DNA of 64,000 nucleotides, from assembly GCA_934085675.1 (NCBI GenBank), contig CAKOHH010000002.1:1-64000 (forward strand), given 5' to 3'. The notes beneath the pieces are model-generated. The model had not been told where the DNA came from, searched no databases, and saw nothing but the letters and a program-made list of their open reading frames with translations. This DNA comes from an uncultured Bacilli bacterium (lineage in GTDB: Bacteria; Bacillota_I; Bacilli_A; RF39; UBA660). Shown here piece by piece: positions 33,505-42,910 of this stretch (its first letter is position 1; every line of letters starts with the position of its first letter). Both the position numbers and the translations under genes were made by a program.

Positions 33505-33648
33505 ATGAAAAAGATAGATATTTTAGAAACAAGTAAAAGTAAGTTAGATAAAGAAACATTATTAAATTCTTATGATGACTTTACAATGATTTTTGAAGAT
33601 AAAGCGAAACTAACTCGTAATGTTAGTACAGGACCAACTTGTTTATAA
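33505..33648 (+). CDS. Small peptide, 47 residues, ending STGPTCL
   Basis: Begins MKKIDILETSKSKLDKETLL and ends KLTRNVSTGPTCL. It is charged in the first two thirds and has a Ser/Thr/Cys-rich end, a layout that resembles the leader and core of a ribosomally made modified peptide, though no modification gene is nearby. AGGTGA lies 5 bases before the ATG, and CATAATAA stands 4 bases before AGGTGA. A terminator follows at once, so it is a complete small transcription unit. Divergent from the DUF1540 gene. No family recognised. Confidence 0.55.
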   Translation: MKKIDILETSKSKLDKETLLNSYDDFTMIFEDKAKLTRNVSTGPTCL

Positions 33649-33671
33649 AGAGAGTTTTTCTCTTTTTTTAA
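33647..33671 (+). terminator. Terminator after the 47-residue peptide gene
   Basis: AAAGAG (33647-33652) pairs with CTCTTT (33660-33665), followed by further T. Confidence 0.65.
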
Positions 33672-33721
33672 TGGTAAAAATGCCTGTTTTCTGATATATT
33701 ATATATAGGAGTTGAAAAATT

Positions 33722-34924
33722 ATGAAAATATTATCAGTAAATGCTGGTTCATCTTCATTAAAGTTTACAGCTTTTGAGATGCCAGAAGAAAAGGTTTTGA
33801 TGAGTGGATATTTTGAAAGAATAGGTATTTCTGGAAGTTTTTATACTATTAAGTATAACGGTATGAAAGAAAAAAAAGAAGTCGAATTAAAAAGTCATAC
33901 CGATGCTTTTGCCTTACTTATTGAGGAATTATTAAATCATAAAATTGTTTTAAGCTTAGATGAAATTGAAGGAATTGGTCACCGCGTTGTTCAAGGAGCT
34001 GACCACTATAATAAGAGTGTTGTCGCTACCGATGAAGTTATTGAAGATATTGCTTCTTTAAGTTCTCTTGCGCCTTTACATAATCCTGCTGCCGTTTTAG
34101 GTATTAAAGCTGCAAAAGAAGTAGTTCCAAATGCGACCGAAGTTGTTGTTTTTGATACGGCTTTCCATCAAACAATGAAAGAAGAAAATTATTTATATGC
34201 CCTTCCAATGGAATGGTACCAAAAATATGGCGTTAGAAAATATGGGGCTCATGGCACAAGTCATCGTTATATTGCTGAATATATGGCTCAAAAATTAGGA
34301 CGTGATGATTTAAAACTTATTATTTGTCACATTGGTTCTGGGGCAAGTATTACGGCTACTAAAGATGGTAAATGTGTTAATACTTCTATGGGCTTTACGC
34401 CTAATGCGGGTCTTATCATGGGCACTCGTTGTGGGGATATCGATGCTACAATTATTCCTTATATTATGGAAAAAACAGGTTTAAATACAAAAGAAATTAA
34501 TCATATTTTAAATAAAGAAAGTGGCGTTTATGCTTTATCTAACGGTTTTAGTGATATGCGTGATATTTACGATGGATGTAAACAAAATGATCCAACTTGT
34601 TTAAAAGTAATGGATATGTTTACAAGAAGAATTGTAGATTATATTGCTAAATACTATTTTGAACTTGAAGGATGCGATGCCATTATCTTAACGGCTGGTG
34701 TTGGTGAAAATGGAGCTTATGAACGTAAAGAAATTTTAAATAAATTAAAATTCATGGGTGTTAAATGCAATTATGAATTTAATGAACAAATAGCCAGTTA
34801 CCATGATATTCATGAAGGAAAAATTACTACCGATGATTCTACTATTGATGTATACGTTGTTCCAACCGATGAAGAAGTAATGATAGCTCGTGATGCTTTT
34901 TCGTACGCGAAAGAAAATAAATAA
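33722..34924 (+). CDS. ackA: Acetate kinase
   Basis: Makes ATP and acetate from acetyl phosphate and ADP. 400 residues, the standard size, with NAGSSSLKF at the start, GHRVVQGAD near residue 89, VFDTAFHQTM near residue 148, KYGAHGTSHRYI near residue 175, CHIGSGASI near 208, TSMGFTPNAGLIMGTRCGDID near 221-241 (read as two motifs), and LTAGVGENGAYER near 323. All catalytic parts are present. No pta neighbour is in the window. This points to a fermentative energy metabolism. Confidence 0.96.
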   Translation: MKILSVNAGSSSLKFTAFEMPEEKVLMSGYFERIGISGSFYTIKYNGMKEKKEVELKSHTDAFALLIEELLNHKIVLSLDEIEGIGHRVVQGADHYNKSVVATDEVIEDIASLSSLAPLHNPAAVLGIKAAKEVVPNATEVVVFDTAFHQTMKEENYLYALPMEWYQKYGVRKYGAHGTSHRYIAEYMAQKLGRDDLKLIICHIGSGASITATKDGKCVNTSMGFTPNAGLIMGTRCGDIDATIIPYIMEKTGLNTKEINHILNKESGVYALSNGFSDMRDIYDGCKQNDPTCLKVMDMFTRRIVDYIAKYYFELEGCDAIILTAGVGENGAYERKEILNKLKFMGVKCNYEFNEQIASYHDIHEGKITTDDSTIDVYVVPTDEEVMIARDAFSYAKENK

Positions 34925-34948
34925 TAAAAGTAGAAGCGGGGGAACCAG

Positions 34949-35923
34949 ATGAATACAAACATCATGAAAAAAATATTAAAAAAAATAAAACAATATGATA
35001 CGATTGTTCTTGCTCGTCATATTGGACCTGATCCAGACGCTATTTGTAGTCAAATAGCCCTACGTGATGCCATTTTAGAAAAATATCCTAAAAAACATGT
35101 TTATGCAGTAGGTGCAGGCGTTTCAAAATTTAAAAAATATGGCCTTTTAGATAGAGTAGATACTTCGAAAATTACAAACGCTTTATTGATTACTTTAGAT
35201 GTTCCAAATTTCTACCGTGTCGATGGCATTGAAAACTTCAAATATAAAGAAGTGATTAAAATTGATCATCATCCTTTTGAAGAAGATTTTCATGGCTTGG
35301 AATGGGTAAATGATAAAGCTTCAAGTACTTGTCAAATGATTGCTGAACTTTTATTAATGAGTAATTATGAGATATCATCTAAGGTAGCAGAAAACCTATT
35401 TTTAGGTATTGTTTCTGATAGTGATCGTTTTTTACTTTCTTATACTTCTGTAGATACCTTTGATATCGTTACGAAACTTTTAAAAAGAACCCATCTTGAC
35501 TTTACCAAATGTTATGATAAATTATACGAAAGACCTTTAGAAGAAGTGAGGTTTAGAGGTTTTCTATCTTCTAATATGACTGTGACTGAAAATGGGTTTG
35601 GCTACTTAATTATTTCAGCCGAAGACGTTAAAAAGTATGGGGTTGATTCTTCGACAGCTTCTAATATGATTAACGATTTTAATTTTATTAAGGATATTTA
35701 TGTTTGGACGTTTGTTACTTACGATGAAAAGCAAAAAATATACAAAGTAAATATTCGTAGCAAAGGACCGGTTATCAATGAAATCGCGGCTCGTTATCAT
35801 GGGGGAGGTCATAAAATGGCTTCTGGTGTTCGAACGAAAAGTAAAGAAGACATTGATAATTTATTAAAAGATTTAGACGAAGTTTGTCGAAATTATAAAA
35901 AAGAAATTTTAAAAATAGATTAA
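34949..35923 (+). CDS. nrnA: NrnA-type oligoribonuclease/PAP phosphatase (DHH family)
   Basis: 324 residues with the DHH motif set: LARHIGPDPDAICSQIALR near residue 22, ITLDVPN near residue 79, IKIDHHPFEEDF near residue 104, GIVSDSDRF near 155, and the DHHA1 motif RYHGGGHKMASGVR near residue 285. NrnA degrades 2-5 nt RNA and dephosphorylates pAp in Firmicutes. AGCGGGGGA lies about 6 bases before the ATG. It shares a transcript with ackA (24-base gap) and ends at a strong terminator. Confidence 0.88.
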   Translation: MNTNIMKKILKKIKQYDTIVLARHIGPDPDAICSQIALRDAILEKYPKKHVYAVGAGVSKFKKYGLLDRVDTSKITNALLITLDVPNFYRVDGIENFKYKEVIKIDHHPFEEDFHGLEWVNDKASSTCQMIAELLLMSNYEISSKVAENLFLGIVSDSDRFLLSYTSVDTFDIVTKLLKRTHLDFTKCYDKLYERPLEEVRFRGFLSSNMTVTENGFGYLIISAEDVKKYGVDSSTASNMINDFNFIKDIYVWTFVTYDEKQKIYKVNIRSKGPVINEIAARYHGGGHKMASGVRTKSKEDIDNLLKDLDEVCRNYKKEILKID

Positions 35924-35931
35924 GTTAAATT

Positions 35932-35961
35932 CTACAGATAAACGGTTTGTCTGTAGTTTTT
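35932..35961 (+). terminator. Terminator after nrnA
   Basis: CTACAGA (35932-35938) pairs perfectly with TCTGTAG (35950-35956), followed by TTTTT. Confidence 0.85.
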
Positions 35962-35986
35962 CTTTTTAAGAAAATGCGCTTCTTCC

Positions 35987-36016
35987 TTGAAAAAAAGGGC
36001 ACTTTAATGATATACT
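35987..36016 (+). promoter_or_regulatory. Promoter for parE-parC
   Basis: TTGAAA (35987-35992), 18-nt spacer, TATACT (36011-36016). Confidence 0.65.
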
Positions 36017-36050
36017 GGACTAGGTTTAGAAACTTTAGAGAGGTGATAAT

Positions 36051-37952
36051 ATGGCATATGATGAACATTCTATTAAAATTTTAGAGGGACTTGAGGCCGT
36101 CAGAAAAAGACCAGGTATGTATATTGGTTCGACAGATAAAAGAGGTATGCATCATTTAGTCTGGGAAATTGTCGATAACTCCATTGATGAAATTATTAAT
36201 GGCTATGGCGACACGATTAAAATTGTGATGCACAAAGATGGTTCTATCACTGTTTCTGATAATGGTCGTGGTGTACCTATTGGTATGCATGAAAGTGGTA
36301 AAAGTACGCCGGAAGTTATTTATACGGTTTTACATGCTGGTGGTAAATTTGAAAATGCTGGTTATAAAGTATCCGGAGGACTTCACGGGGTAGGTGCCAG
36401 TGTTGTCAACGCTTTATCTACTTATATGGAAGTTACTATTTGTCGAGAAGGAAAAATTTGCCAAATTGAATTTGAAAAGGGTGGACACGTTAAAACGCCC
36501 CTACATCAAATTGGCGAAACTAAAAAAACGGGAACAAGTGTTACTTTTTTACCTGATAAAGAAATATTTAAAAACTGTAATTTTTCTTTTACGACCATTT
36601 GTGAAAGAATGCAAGAAAGTGCTTTTTTACTTTCCAATGTAACCATTGAAATTATTGATGAAGAAGATAATTTAAGTAACAAATATCATTATGAAAACGG
36701 GATTATTTCATTCGTGGAATACATCAATGAAAATAAGGCTCCTTTAAGTAAAGTTATTCATTTTGATAATGTTAAAAGTAAAATTGAAGTTGATATTGCC
36801 ATGCAATATACAGATTCTTATAATGAACAAATTTTATCATTTGTTAACAACGTTAAAACTAGTGACGGTGGTACGCATGAAGTCGGGTTTAAAACAGGTA
36901 TCACGAAAGCCTTTAATGATTATGTGAAAAATAATAATGTTTTAAAAGGAAAAGATGTTTCTTTAGATGGTAGTGATGTAAGAGAAGGACTTACCGCGGT
37001 TATCTCAGTTAAAATTCCTGAAGAACTTTTACAATTTGAAGGACAAACAAAAGGAAAACTAGGTACACCGGAAGCAAGAAGTGCTGTCGAAGGCGTTACC
37101 TATGAAAGTTTAAAATTCTTTTTAGAAGAGAATAAAGATACGGCTTTAAGTATTTTAGAAAAAGCTCAAAAAAGTAAAATGGCTCGTGAAGCCGCTCGTA
37201 AAGCTCGTGAAAGTGTTCGTAAAGGAACCACGAAGAGTAATAAAGAAAGAGTTCTTAGTGAGAAACTTGCTAAGGCAACAGGTAAAAACTTTATGAAAAA
37301 TGAACTGTTCTTAGTCGAAGGAGATAGTGCCGGTGGTTCTGCTAAATCTCACCGTAATAGAGAAACCCAAGCCATTTTGCCCCTTCGTGGTAAAGTATTA
37401 AACTGTGAAAAAGCAAGTAGTAAAGACATTGAAGGAAATGCTGAATTAAGACAACTTGAGTACGCGATTGGTGCAGGTCTTGGGGCCGACTTTGATTATA
37501 AAGAAAGTAATTATGGCAAAATCATTATCATGACGGATGCCGATGTCGATGGCTCACATATCCAAATTTTATTAATCACTTTCTTTTATCGCTTTATGCG
37601 TCCTTTAATTGAGCAAGGTATGCTTTATATCGCGACACCTCCTTTATACTCAATTGAAACAGGTAAGGGTAAAGAATATATTGCCACTGATGAAGAATTG
37701 GAAGAAAGAAAAAAGACTTTAAAAGGCAATTATAAAATTCAAAGATTTAAAGGTCTTGGTGAAATGGATGCCAGTGAACTTTATGAAACAACAATGGACC
37801 CACATAACAGAAGACTTTTAAGAGTGACTTTAACCGATGCAGCAATTGCGGAAAAAAGAATCCATATTTTAATGGGGGATGAAGTCACACCAAGAAAAGA
37901 ATGGATTAATGAAAATGTCGACTTTACCTTAGAAGATGACTTTAGAAAGTAG
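36051..37952 (+). CDS. parE: DNA topoisomerase IV subunit B
   Basis: The ATPase subunit of the decatenase. 633 residues: GHKL ATP site (VDNSIDEIINGY, SDNGRGVPIGMH, GGLHGVGASVVNALS), the transducer KTSDGGTHEVGFK, and the Toprim domain with LVEGDSAGGSAK, PLRGKVLNCEKA and IMTDADVDGSHIQ. The C-terminus is QRFKGLGEMDASELYETTMDP. GyrB also has these domains, but the close pairing with a ParC-type subunit and the Toprim sequence favour topoisomerase IV. AGAGAGG lies upstream. Confidence 0.9.
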   Translation: MAYDEHSIKILEGLEAVRKRPGMYIGSTDKRGMHHLVWEIVDNSIDEIINGYGDTIKIVMHKDGSITVSDNGRGVPIGMHESGKSTPEVIYTVLHAGGKFENAGYKVSGGLHGVGASVVNALSTYMEVTICREGKICQIEFEKGGHVKTPLHQIGETKKTGTSVTFLPDKEIFKNCNFSFTTICERMQESAFLLSNVTIEIIDEEDNLSNKYHYENGIISFVEYINENKAPLSKVIHFDNVKSKIEVDIAMQYTDSYNEQILSFVNNVKTSDGGTHEVGFKTGITKAFNDYVKNNNVLKGKDVSLDGSDVREGLTAVISVKIPEELLQFEGQTKGKLGTPEARSAVEGVTYESLKFFLEENKDTALSILEKAQKSKMAREAARKARESVRKGTTKSNKERVLSEKLAKATGKNFMKNELFLVEGDSAGGSAKSHRNRETQAILPLRGKVLNCEKASSKDIEGNAELRQLEYAIGAGLGADFDYKESNYGKIIIMTDADVDGSHIQILLITFFYRFMRPLIEQGMLYIATPPLYSIETGKGKEYIATDEELEERKKTLKGNYKIQRFKGLGEMDASELYETTMDPHNRRLLRVTLTDAAIAEKRIHILMGDEVTPRKEWINENVDFTLEDDFRK

Positions 37953-37960
37953 GTGACGAA

Positions 37961-40453
37961 ATGGCAAAGAAAACAGAAGAAAAAACAATTATTGAAAAAA
38001 TATATGAATATAGCCTAGAAGAAATCATGGAGACGGGCTTTGGACGTTATGCGAAAGAAATCATTCAAGAAAGAGCTTTACCAGATGTCCGTGATGGTTT
38101 AAAACCAGTCCAAAGGCGTATTTTATATGCTATGTATATTTCAGGATTTACTCATAACAAGCCCTATCGTAAGAGTGCCAAAGCAGTCGGAGATATTATG
38201 GGTAATTTCCATCCACATGGCGATTCATCTATTTATGATGCATTAATTAGAATGAGTCAAAATTGGAAAATGCGGGAAACTTTAATCGATATTCATGGTA
38301 ATAATGGTTCGATTGATGGCGATGGCGCCGCCGCGATGCGTTACACCGAGGCAAGACTTTCTAAATTTGCTGAAGTCATGCTAGAAGGTATTAAGAAAAA
38401 TACTGTGGAAATGACTTATAACTTTGATGATACTGAACTAGAACCAACCGTTTTACCTGCTTATTTTCCTAATCTTTTGGTAAATGGTTCTACTGGTATT
38501 TCCGCTGGTTACGCGACAAATATTCCTACTCATAATTTAAGTGAAGTTATTGATGCGACGATTAAACGTATTGAATCTCCTAATTGCACTTTAGAAACAA
38601 TTATGAATATTATGCCTGGTCCTGATTTTCCAACTGCTGGAGTAATAGAAGGAAAAGATGGCTTAGTAGAAGCCTATAAAACAGGTAAAGGAAAAGTTAT
38701 TTTAAAAGCTAAAACGGAAATCAAAGAAGAAAAAGGTAAAAAACAAATTATTGTTCATTCGATTCCTTATGATGTTATTAAAGAACAACTTATAAAGAAA
38801 ATCATGGATATTAAAATTGATAAAAAAATTGAAGGTATCAATGATGTTATTGATGAATCAGATCATGAACATATGGCAAGAATTGTGATTGATTTAAAAC
38901 AAGGGGCTAATGCTGAACTTATTTTAAATTATCTTTTAAAAAATACCGATTTACAAATTAACTACAACTTTAACATGGTTGCGATTGTAAATAGAAGACC
39001 ACGTCTTGTTGGTATCTTAGAAATATTGGATGCTTTTATTGCTCATCAAAAAAGTGTCATTACAAGAAGAACCAAGTTTGATTTAGATGCCGCCCGTCTT
39101 CGCTTTCATATTTTAGAAGGCTTAATGAAAGCCATTAGTATATTAGATGAAGTTATTGGGACTATTAGAAAAAGTAAAAATAAAGCTGACGCGAAAGAAA
39201 ACTTAGTCAAAGAATATGCTTTTACTATGGAACAAGCGGAAGCTATCGTTACTTTACAACTTTATCGTTTAACCAATACCGATATTGTGGACATTCAAAA
39301 TGAAATGGCTAAATTAGAAAAAGATATGTATGTTTGGGAACAAATTTTAAATAATGAAGAAGCTTTAAAACATGTTATGAAACAGGAACTTAAAGTTATC
39401 AAAAAAGAATACGGCGATGAAAGAAGAACCGAGATAAAAGATGATGTTACTGAACTTAAAATTGATATGAAGAGTATGATTCCTAAAGAAAATGTTGTTG
39501 TTATGGTAACGCATGAAGGTTACGTCAAAAAAATGAGTGCTAAAGCTTATGCTGCCAGAAAAGAAGAAACAACTTTAAAACCAGGAGATTATATGACCCA
39601 TTTATTTGATGTCACAACGCAGGATAATTTGTTATTCTTTACGAACTTAGGCAATTATATTTTCATGCCTGTTCATAAAATACCTGAAGCAAAGTGGAAA
39701 GATTTAGGCAAACATATTAACAATGTGGTAAGTTTAAGTCCTGAAGAAAAAGTGGTTTCGGCCATGATTTACCAAAGTGATGCGGAAGTTATCTCTGTGA
39801 CAAAGATGGGAATGATTAAAAGAACGAAGATGAAAGACTTCGAAGTAAGCCGAACATCAAAAGCCATTGGGGCAATGAAACTAAAAGAAAATGATGAAGT
39901 TGTTACATCTATCTTAGCTGATAAAAATGTTTTAATGGTAACTAAGAATGGTTATTATTGCTATTTTGACCGCTTAGAAATTCCTTTAGTTGGCACAAGA
40001 GGTATCGGAGTCAAAGGTATTATTTTAAAAGATGACGAGGTCATGGATACCATTTCTTTAAATGAAGAAGAATACTTAACACTTCTTACAAATCAAAATA
40101 CGATGAAACGTATTAAAGTTTCAGATTTAGTATTAACGGGTAGAGCTAAAAGAGGGGCTACTTTACTTAAAAAAGTAAAAAGTGTCAATTATGAAATTGT
40201 ATCTGTTTTGAAAACAACGCAAAAATCAGAGATTACCATCATTGGAGAAGATATTCAAGGAAATGTTAAAAATACCGAAATTCCTATCATGGATATCAAC
40301 AGTACTGGTTCTTTAGTGTCAAAAAAGAAAGTTTTAATGACTCTTTTGAAAGTGGAGTTAGAAACGAAAGAAGAAATTCATTTAGAAAGTGAAAAAGAAG
40401 AAGAACTATCACCAACTCAAGTAAGTTTTGATTTAGATGATTTTAAATTATAA
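37961..40453 (+). CDS. parC: DNA topoisomerase IV subunit A
   Basis: 830 residues of the DNA cleavage subunit. DGLKPVQRRILYAM near residue 43, KSAKAVGDIMGNFHPHGD near 71, then SSIYDALIRMSQNWK (quinolone-site Ser kept), and the catalytic Tyr in AAAMRYTEARLSKF. GDGAAAMRY replaces the more common GDPPAAMRY. The C-terminal domain has six blades whose first is KMSAKAYAARK; the GyrA box (QRRGGKG) is absent, which supports ParC. 8-base gap after parE; both are co-transcribed. Confidence 0.9.
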   Translation: MAKKTEEKTIIEKIYEYSLEEIMETGFGRYAKEIIQERALPDVRDGLKPVQRRILYAMYISGFTHNKPYRKSAKAVGDIMGNFHPHGDSSIYDALIRMSQNWKMRETLIDIHGNNGSIDGDGAAAMRYTEARLSKFAEVMLEGIKKNTVEMTYNFDDTELEPTVLPAYFPNLLVNGSTGISAGYATNIPTHNLSEVIDATIKRIESPNCTLETIMNIMPGPDFPTAGVIEGKDGLVEAYKTGKGKVILKAKTEIKEEKGKKQIIVHSIPYDVIKEQLIKKIMDIKIDKKIEGINDVIDESDHEHMARIVIDLKQGANAELILNYLLKNTDLQINYNFNMVAIVNRRPRLVGILEILDAFIAHQKSVITRRTKFDLDAARLRFHILEGLMKAISILDEVIGTIRKSKNKADAKENLVKEYAFTMEQAEAIVTLQLYRLTNTDIVDIQNEMAKLEKDMYVWEQILNNEEALKHVMKQELKVIKKEYGDERRTEIKDDVTELKIDMKSMIPKENVVVMVTHEGYVKKMSAKAYAARKEETTLKPGDYMTHLFDVTTQDNLLFFTNLGNYIFMPVHKIPEAKWKDLGKHINNVVSLSPEEKVVSAMIYQSDAEVISVTKMGMIKRTKMKDFEVSRTSKAIGAMKLKENDEVVTSILADKNVLMVTKNGYYCYFDRLEIPLVGTRGIGVKGIILKDDEVMDTISLNEEEYLTLLTNQNTMKRIKVSDLVLTGRAKRGATLLKKVKSVNYEIVSVLKTTQKSEITIIGEDIQGNVKNTEIPIMDINSTGSLVSKKKVLMTLLKVELETKEEIHLESEKEEELSPTQVSFDLDDFKL

Positions 40454-40488
40454 AAAAAATCACTTATTGCATACAATGTAGTAGGTGA
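40449..40488 (+). promoter_or_regulatory. Likely sigma-E promoter for ylbD-ylbE, in a terminator-like hairpin
   Basis: CATACAAT (40470-40477) equals the sigma-E -10 consensus. TTATAAA (40448-40454) lies 15 bases before it, acceptable for the -35. AAATCAC near 40457 can pair with GTGATTT near 40486, so the same bases can form a hairpin that would end parC transcription and cover AGGTGA. Dual use is inference. Confidence 0.5.
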
Positions 40489-40494
40489 TTTTTT

Positions 40495-40845
40495 ATGAAT
40501 AAAAAAGAATTATTTAAAAACTTTGCCAGAATGCATCCGGAACTTGTTTCTTACGTTAAAAATGGTAAAATGACATGGCAATCTTTTTATGAACTTTATG
40601 ATATTTATGGGGAAGATAATAAAGCCTGGAGCCCATACTTAAATTCTTCTAGTGAAGGCTTAAGTGAAAACATTACTGATAAATTAAAAAATATTGATGT
40701 GAGTTCCATTCAAGAACATATTAAAACGGCTCAAAAAGCCTTAAACTTAGTAAGTGAATTAACTGGTAAAACTGAAACAACCACACCTTTAACTGCTTCT
40801 TTACCTAAAGTTCCAAGACCAATTAATCACTTTTTCGAGGATTAA
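40495..40845 (+). CDS. ylbD: YlbD-like spore coat protein
   Basis: 116 residues starting KKELFKNFARMHPELVSYV, then TWQSFYELYDIYGEDNKAW; this F-x3-HPxLV ... TWQ-x2-YE-x3-GED-W pattern belongs to YlbD, a putative coat protein of Bacillus. The middle holds SSIQEHIKTAQKALNL and a Pro-rich end. AGGTGA lies 6 bases before the ATG, directly behind a sigma-E-like -10 box. The partner ylbE starts 2 bases after the stop, as in Bacillus. Confidence 0.72.
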   Translation: MNKKELFKNFARMHPELVSYVKNGKMTWQSFYELYDIYGEDNKAWSPYLNSSSEGLSENITDKLKNIDVSSIQEHIKTAQKALNLVSELTGKTETTTPLTASLPKVPRPINHFFED

Positions 40846-40847
40846 AA

Positions 40848-41069
40848 ATGGATTTATTTTTACAAAAACAATTAAAAGATAATCCTAAAATGTATCAATA
40901 TTTAAAGGAAAATTCTAGGTGGTTTAAATATTTAAATCGAAATCCAATGTTTTATAAAGAATTTGAAAATAATATGAAAGAACTATATCATGAAAGAACA
41001 ACTGATAAAATAAGTAAAGTTATTGATAATATGGATTTAATTAGTAGTGTTTTAAGTTCTTTAAAATAA
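40848..41069 (+). CDS. ylbE: YlbE-like protein
   Basis: 73 residues, mostly helical: LQKQLKDNPKMYQYLKENS, then RWFKYLNRNPMFYKEFEN. This N-P ... W-x3-L-x-R-NP pattern is that of the YlbE family, whose gene follows ylbD in Bacillus. No known enzyme activity. The end overlaps by 29 bases the end of a convergent peptidase gene. Confidence 0.65.
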   Translation: MDLFLQKQLKDNPKMYQYLKENSRWFKYLNRNPMFYKEFENNMKELYHERTTDKISKVIDNMDLISSVLSSLK

Positions 41070-41844
41070 GTTTAGCTTCCTCTCTATTTTTTTCTCCTTT
41101 TAAACGTTTGAAATAATAGAAACTTTTTTCTAAGTCATTTTTTGCCATTTGTTTTAAGTAAGAATTAACAAGATAAGAATAGATATAGATGGCTTCTTCT
41201 TCTAAATTCACTTGTTTAGTCTTTAAATAATATTGATTACTTAAAGTATGATCTGTACCATTAATATAGTTATAACCGTGCATAAATTTAAAAAACATTT
41301 CTTTTATATTTTGGACATCGTTATTTTCTATCTTTTTTTCTTCACTTAAAGTTATTATCTTTTTCTCTTTTAGAAATGTCAAAGTAAGATATTCAAAAAA
41401 GTAGCCTTCTAGTTCAGATAAAAAAGGTTGTTCCTCATAAGTATAAAAATTCTGCCAATAAAAGCCATGGGCATATTCATGATTTAAAACAATCAAATCT
41501 TCTAAGGAATAATTGAAATAAAGTTTAAAGGAAGGTTTACCAAGCCAGTCTCGGACTGCAAGACCATGGTATTTTGAATTACTTTGTTGGAGTATAAAAG
41601 ATGTTTTTTTTTCAAAAGTGGCCAGCATTTTATAGTTTTCTTCTAAAAAAGGAAAATAGGCAAAAAATTCATGACACATAGCAAACAATTCTTCTTTTTG
41701 GGTAAAATAAGGGATAAGTTTTTGATATGGCTGCGAAAAGGTGCTTTTCGCTTTTTCACTTTCCTTTAAAATGCGTTTGCTTATGCCTTGCGGTATTTGA
41801 TAATATTGCTTTTTAAGTTGCCAATCTTTTACGCTTTGATTCAT
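41041..41844 (-). CDS. Small HExxH metallopeptidase, M3-like
   Basis: 267 residues without a signal peptide. LIVLNHEYAHGFYW near residue 140 is a HExxH zinc site; FLSELEGYFFEYLTL about 25 residues later supplies the third ligand Glu as in M3 (oligoendopeptidase-like) gluzincins. M3 enzymes are about 600 residues, so this is only a minimal catalytic core. C-terminal helices resemble the M3 end. RBS GAAAGGAAG lies upstream. Substrate unknown; convergent with ylbE. Confidence 0.6.
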   Translation of the reverse strand: MNQSVKDWQLKKQYYQIPQGISKRILKESEKAKSTFSQPYQKLIPYFTQKEELFAMCHEFFAYFPFLEENYKMLATFEKKTSFILQQSNSKYHGLAVRDWLGKPSFKLYFNYSLEDLIVLNHEYAHGFYWQNFYTYEEQPFLSELEGYFFEYLTLTFLKEKKIITLSEEKKIENNDVQNIKEMFFKFMHGYNYINGTDHTLSNQYYLKTKQVNLEEEAIYIYSYLVNSYLKQMAKNDLEKSFYYFKRLKGEKNREEAKLILKNLKHY

Positions 41845-41921
41845 AGAACTTCCTTTCTAAAATATGCTTATTATAAAGTTTAAACTGGTAATCGTCAAGA
41901 TTGTTATCTATTAAAGGCTAT

Positions 41922-41949
41922 TTGCACATACTAGAAGATGTGTTATAAT
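41922..41949 (+). promoter_or_regulatory. Promoter for trxB
   Basis: TTGCAC (41922-41927), 16-nt spacer, TATAAT (41944-41949) with TGn extension. Confidence 0.6.
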
Positions 41950-41971
41950 GCTTTTGAAAGTAGGTTTTAAA

Positions 41972-42871
41972 ATGTACGATACAATTATCATTGGCGGAGG
42001 GCCCGCTGGTCTTACGGCCTCTATTTATTTAAAACGGGCCTGCAAAAATGTTTTAGTTTTAGAAAAAGAAACTTTTGGAGGACAAATTACTAAAGCAAGT
42101 TGTGTAGAAAACTATCCTGGGTTTACAAAAGTAAAGGGAATGACTTTAGGACAAGCCTTTTATGAACAAGCCTCTTCTTTAGGGGCGGAACTACGTTATG
42201 AAAATGCTTTAGAAATTAGGAAAAATCAAGGACTATTTTTTGTGAAAACAGAAGATAACGAATATGCCGGTAAGACGGTTATACTTGCTTCCGGAACCCA
42301 TCCTCGTAAATTAGAAATTGACGAAGAAAAATATTTAGGCAAAGGCTTGTCTTATTGTGCTACTTGTGATGGAGCCTTCTTTAAAGGCAAAACAGTTTCT
42401 ATTATTGGGGGCGGCAATACTGCGATTGACGATGCTTTTTATCTTTCAGATATTTGTAAACACGTTTACATTATTCACCGTCGTGATATTTTAAAGGCAG
42501 AACCTATTAAAGTGGCTAATTTAAAAACCAAAGATAATGTTTCTTTTATTTATAATGCTGTTTTAAAAGAAATAAAAGGTAAAGATGCGATTGAAGAAAT
42601 TATCTTAGAACAAAATAAAAGAGAAATGCTTTTAAAAACAGATGGTGTTTTCATTGCCATTGGCAGTGTACCTAATACCAGTATTTTAAAAGATTTAGTT
42701 AAGTTAGATGAAAGTGGTTATCCTTTAGTAAATCATGATTTAGAAACAACTATTCCTGGTTTATTTTTAGCGGGAGATGTCTTAAGAAAAGATGTCAAAC
42801 AACTTACAACGGCAACAAGCGATGGTACCATTTGTGCCACGCGAGTTATTGATTATTTAAATGGGTTATAA
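41972..42871 (+). CDS. trxB: Thioredoxin reductase
   Basis: 299 residues: FAD site YDTIIIGGGPAGLTASIY at residues 2-19, redox CATCDGAFF near residue 130 (CxxC), NADPH site VSIIGGGNTAIDDAFYL near residue 147, and the FAD-closing LFLAGDVLRKDVKQLTTA near residue 265. This set belongs to the low-molecular-weight TrxB, which keeps thioredoxin reduced. ATG 41972 is chosen because the FAD site begins directly after it. It could also be one of the ferredoxin/flavin-type reductase relatives, but CATC is typical TrxB. Confidence 0.88.
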   Translation: MYDTIIIGGGPAGLTASIYLKRACKNVLVLEKETFGGQITKASCVENYPGFTKVKGMTLGQAFYEQASSLGAELRYENALEIRKNQGLFFVKTEDNEYAGKTVILASGTHPRKLEIDEEKYLGKGLSYCATCDGAFFKGKTVSIIGGGNTAIDDAFYLSDICKHVYIIHRRDILKAEPIKVANLKTKDNVSFIYNAVLKEIKGKDAIEEIILEQNKREMLLKTDGVFIAIGSVPNTSILKDLVKLDESGYPLVNHDLETTIPGLFLAGDVLRKDVKQLTTATSDGTICATRVIDYLNGL

Positions 42872-42910
42872 TAATCCATTTTTTTCATAACTTTTATTAA
42901 GGTGATGTAT

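Noticed and set aside
36051..40453. Gyrase subunits gyrB-gyrA instead of parE-parC
   Set aside because: The A subunit lacks the GyrA box in its C-terminal domain and the Toprim/GHKL wording is closer to ParE; some doubt remains.
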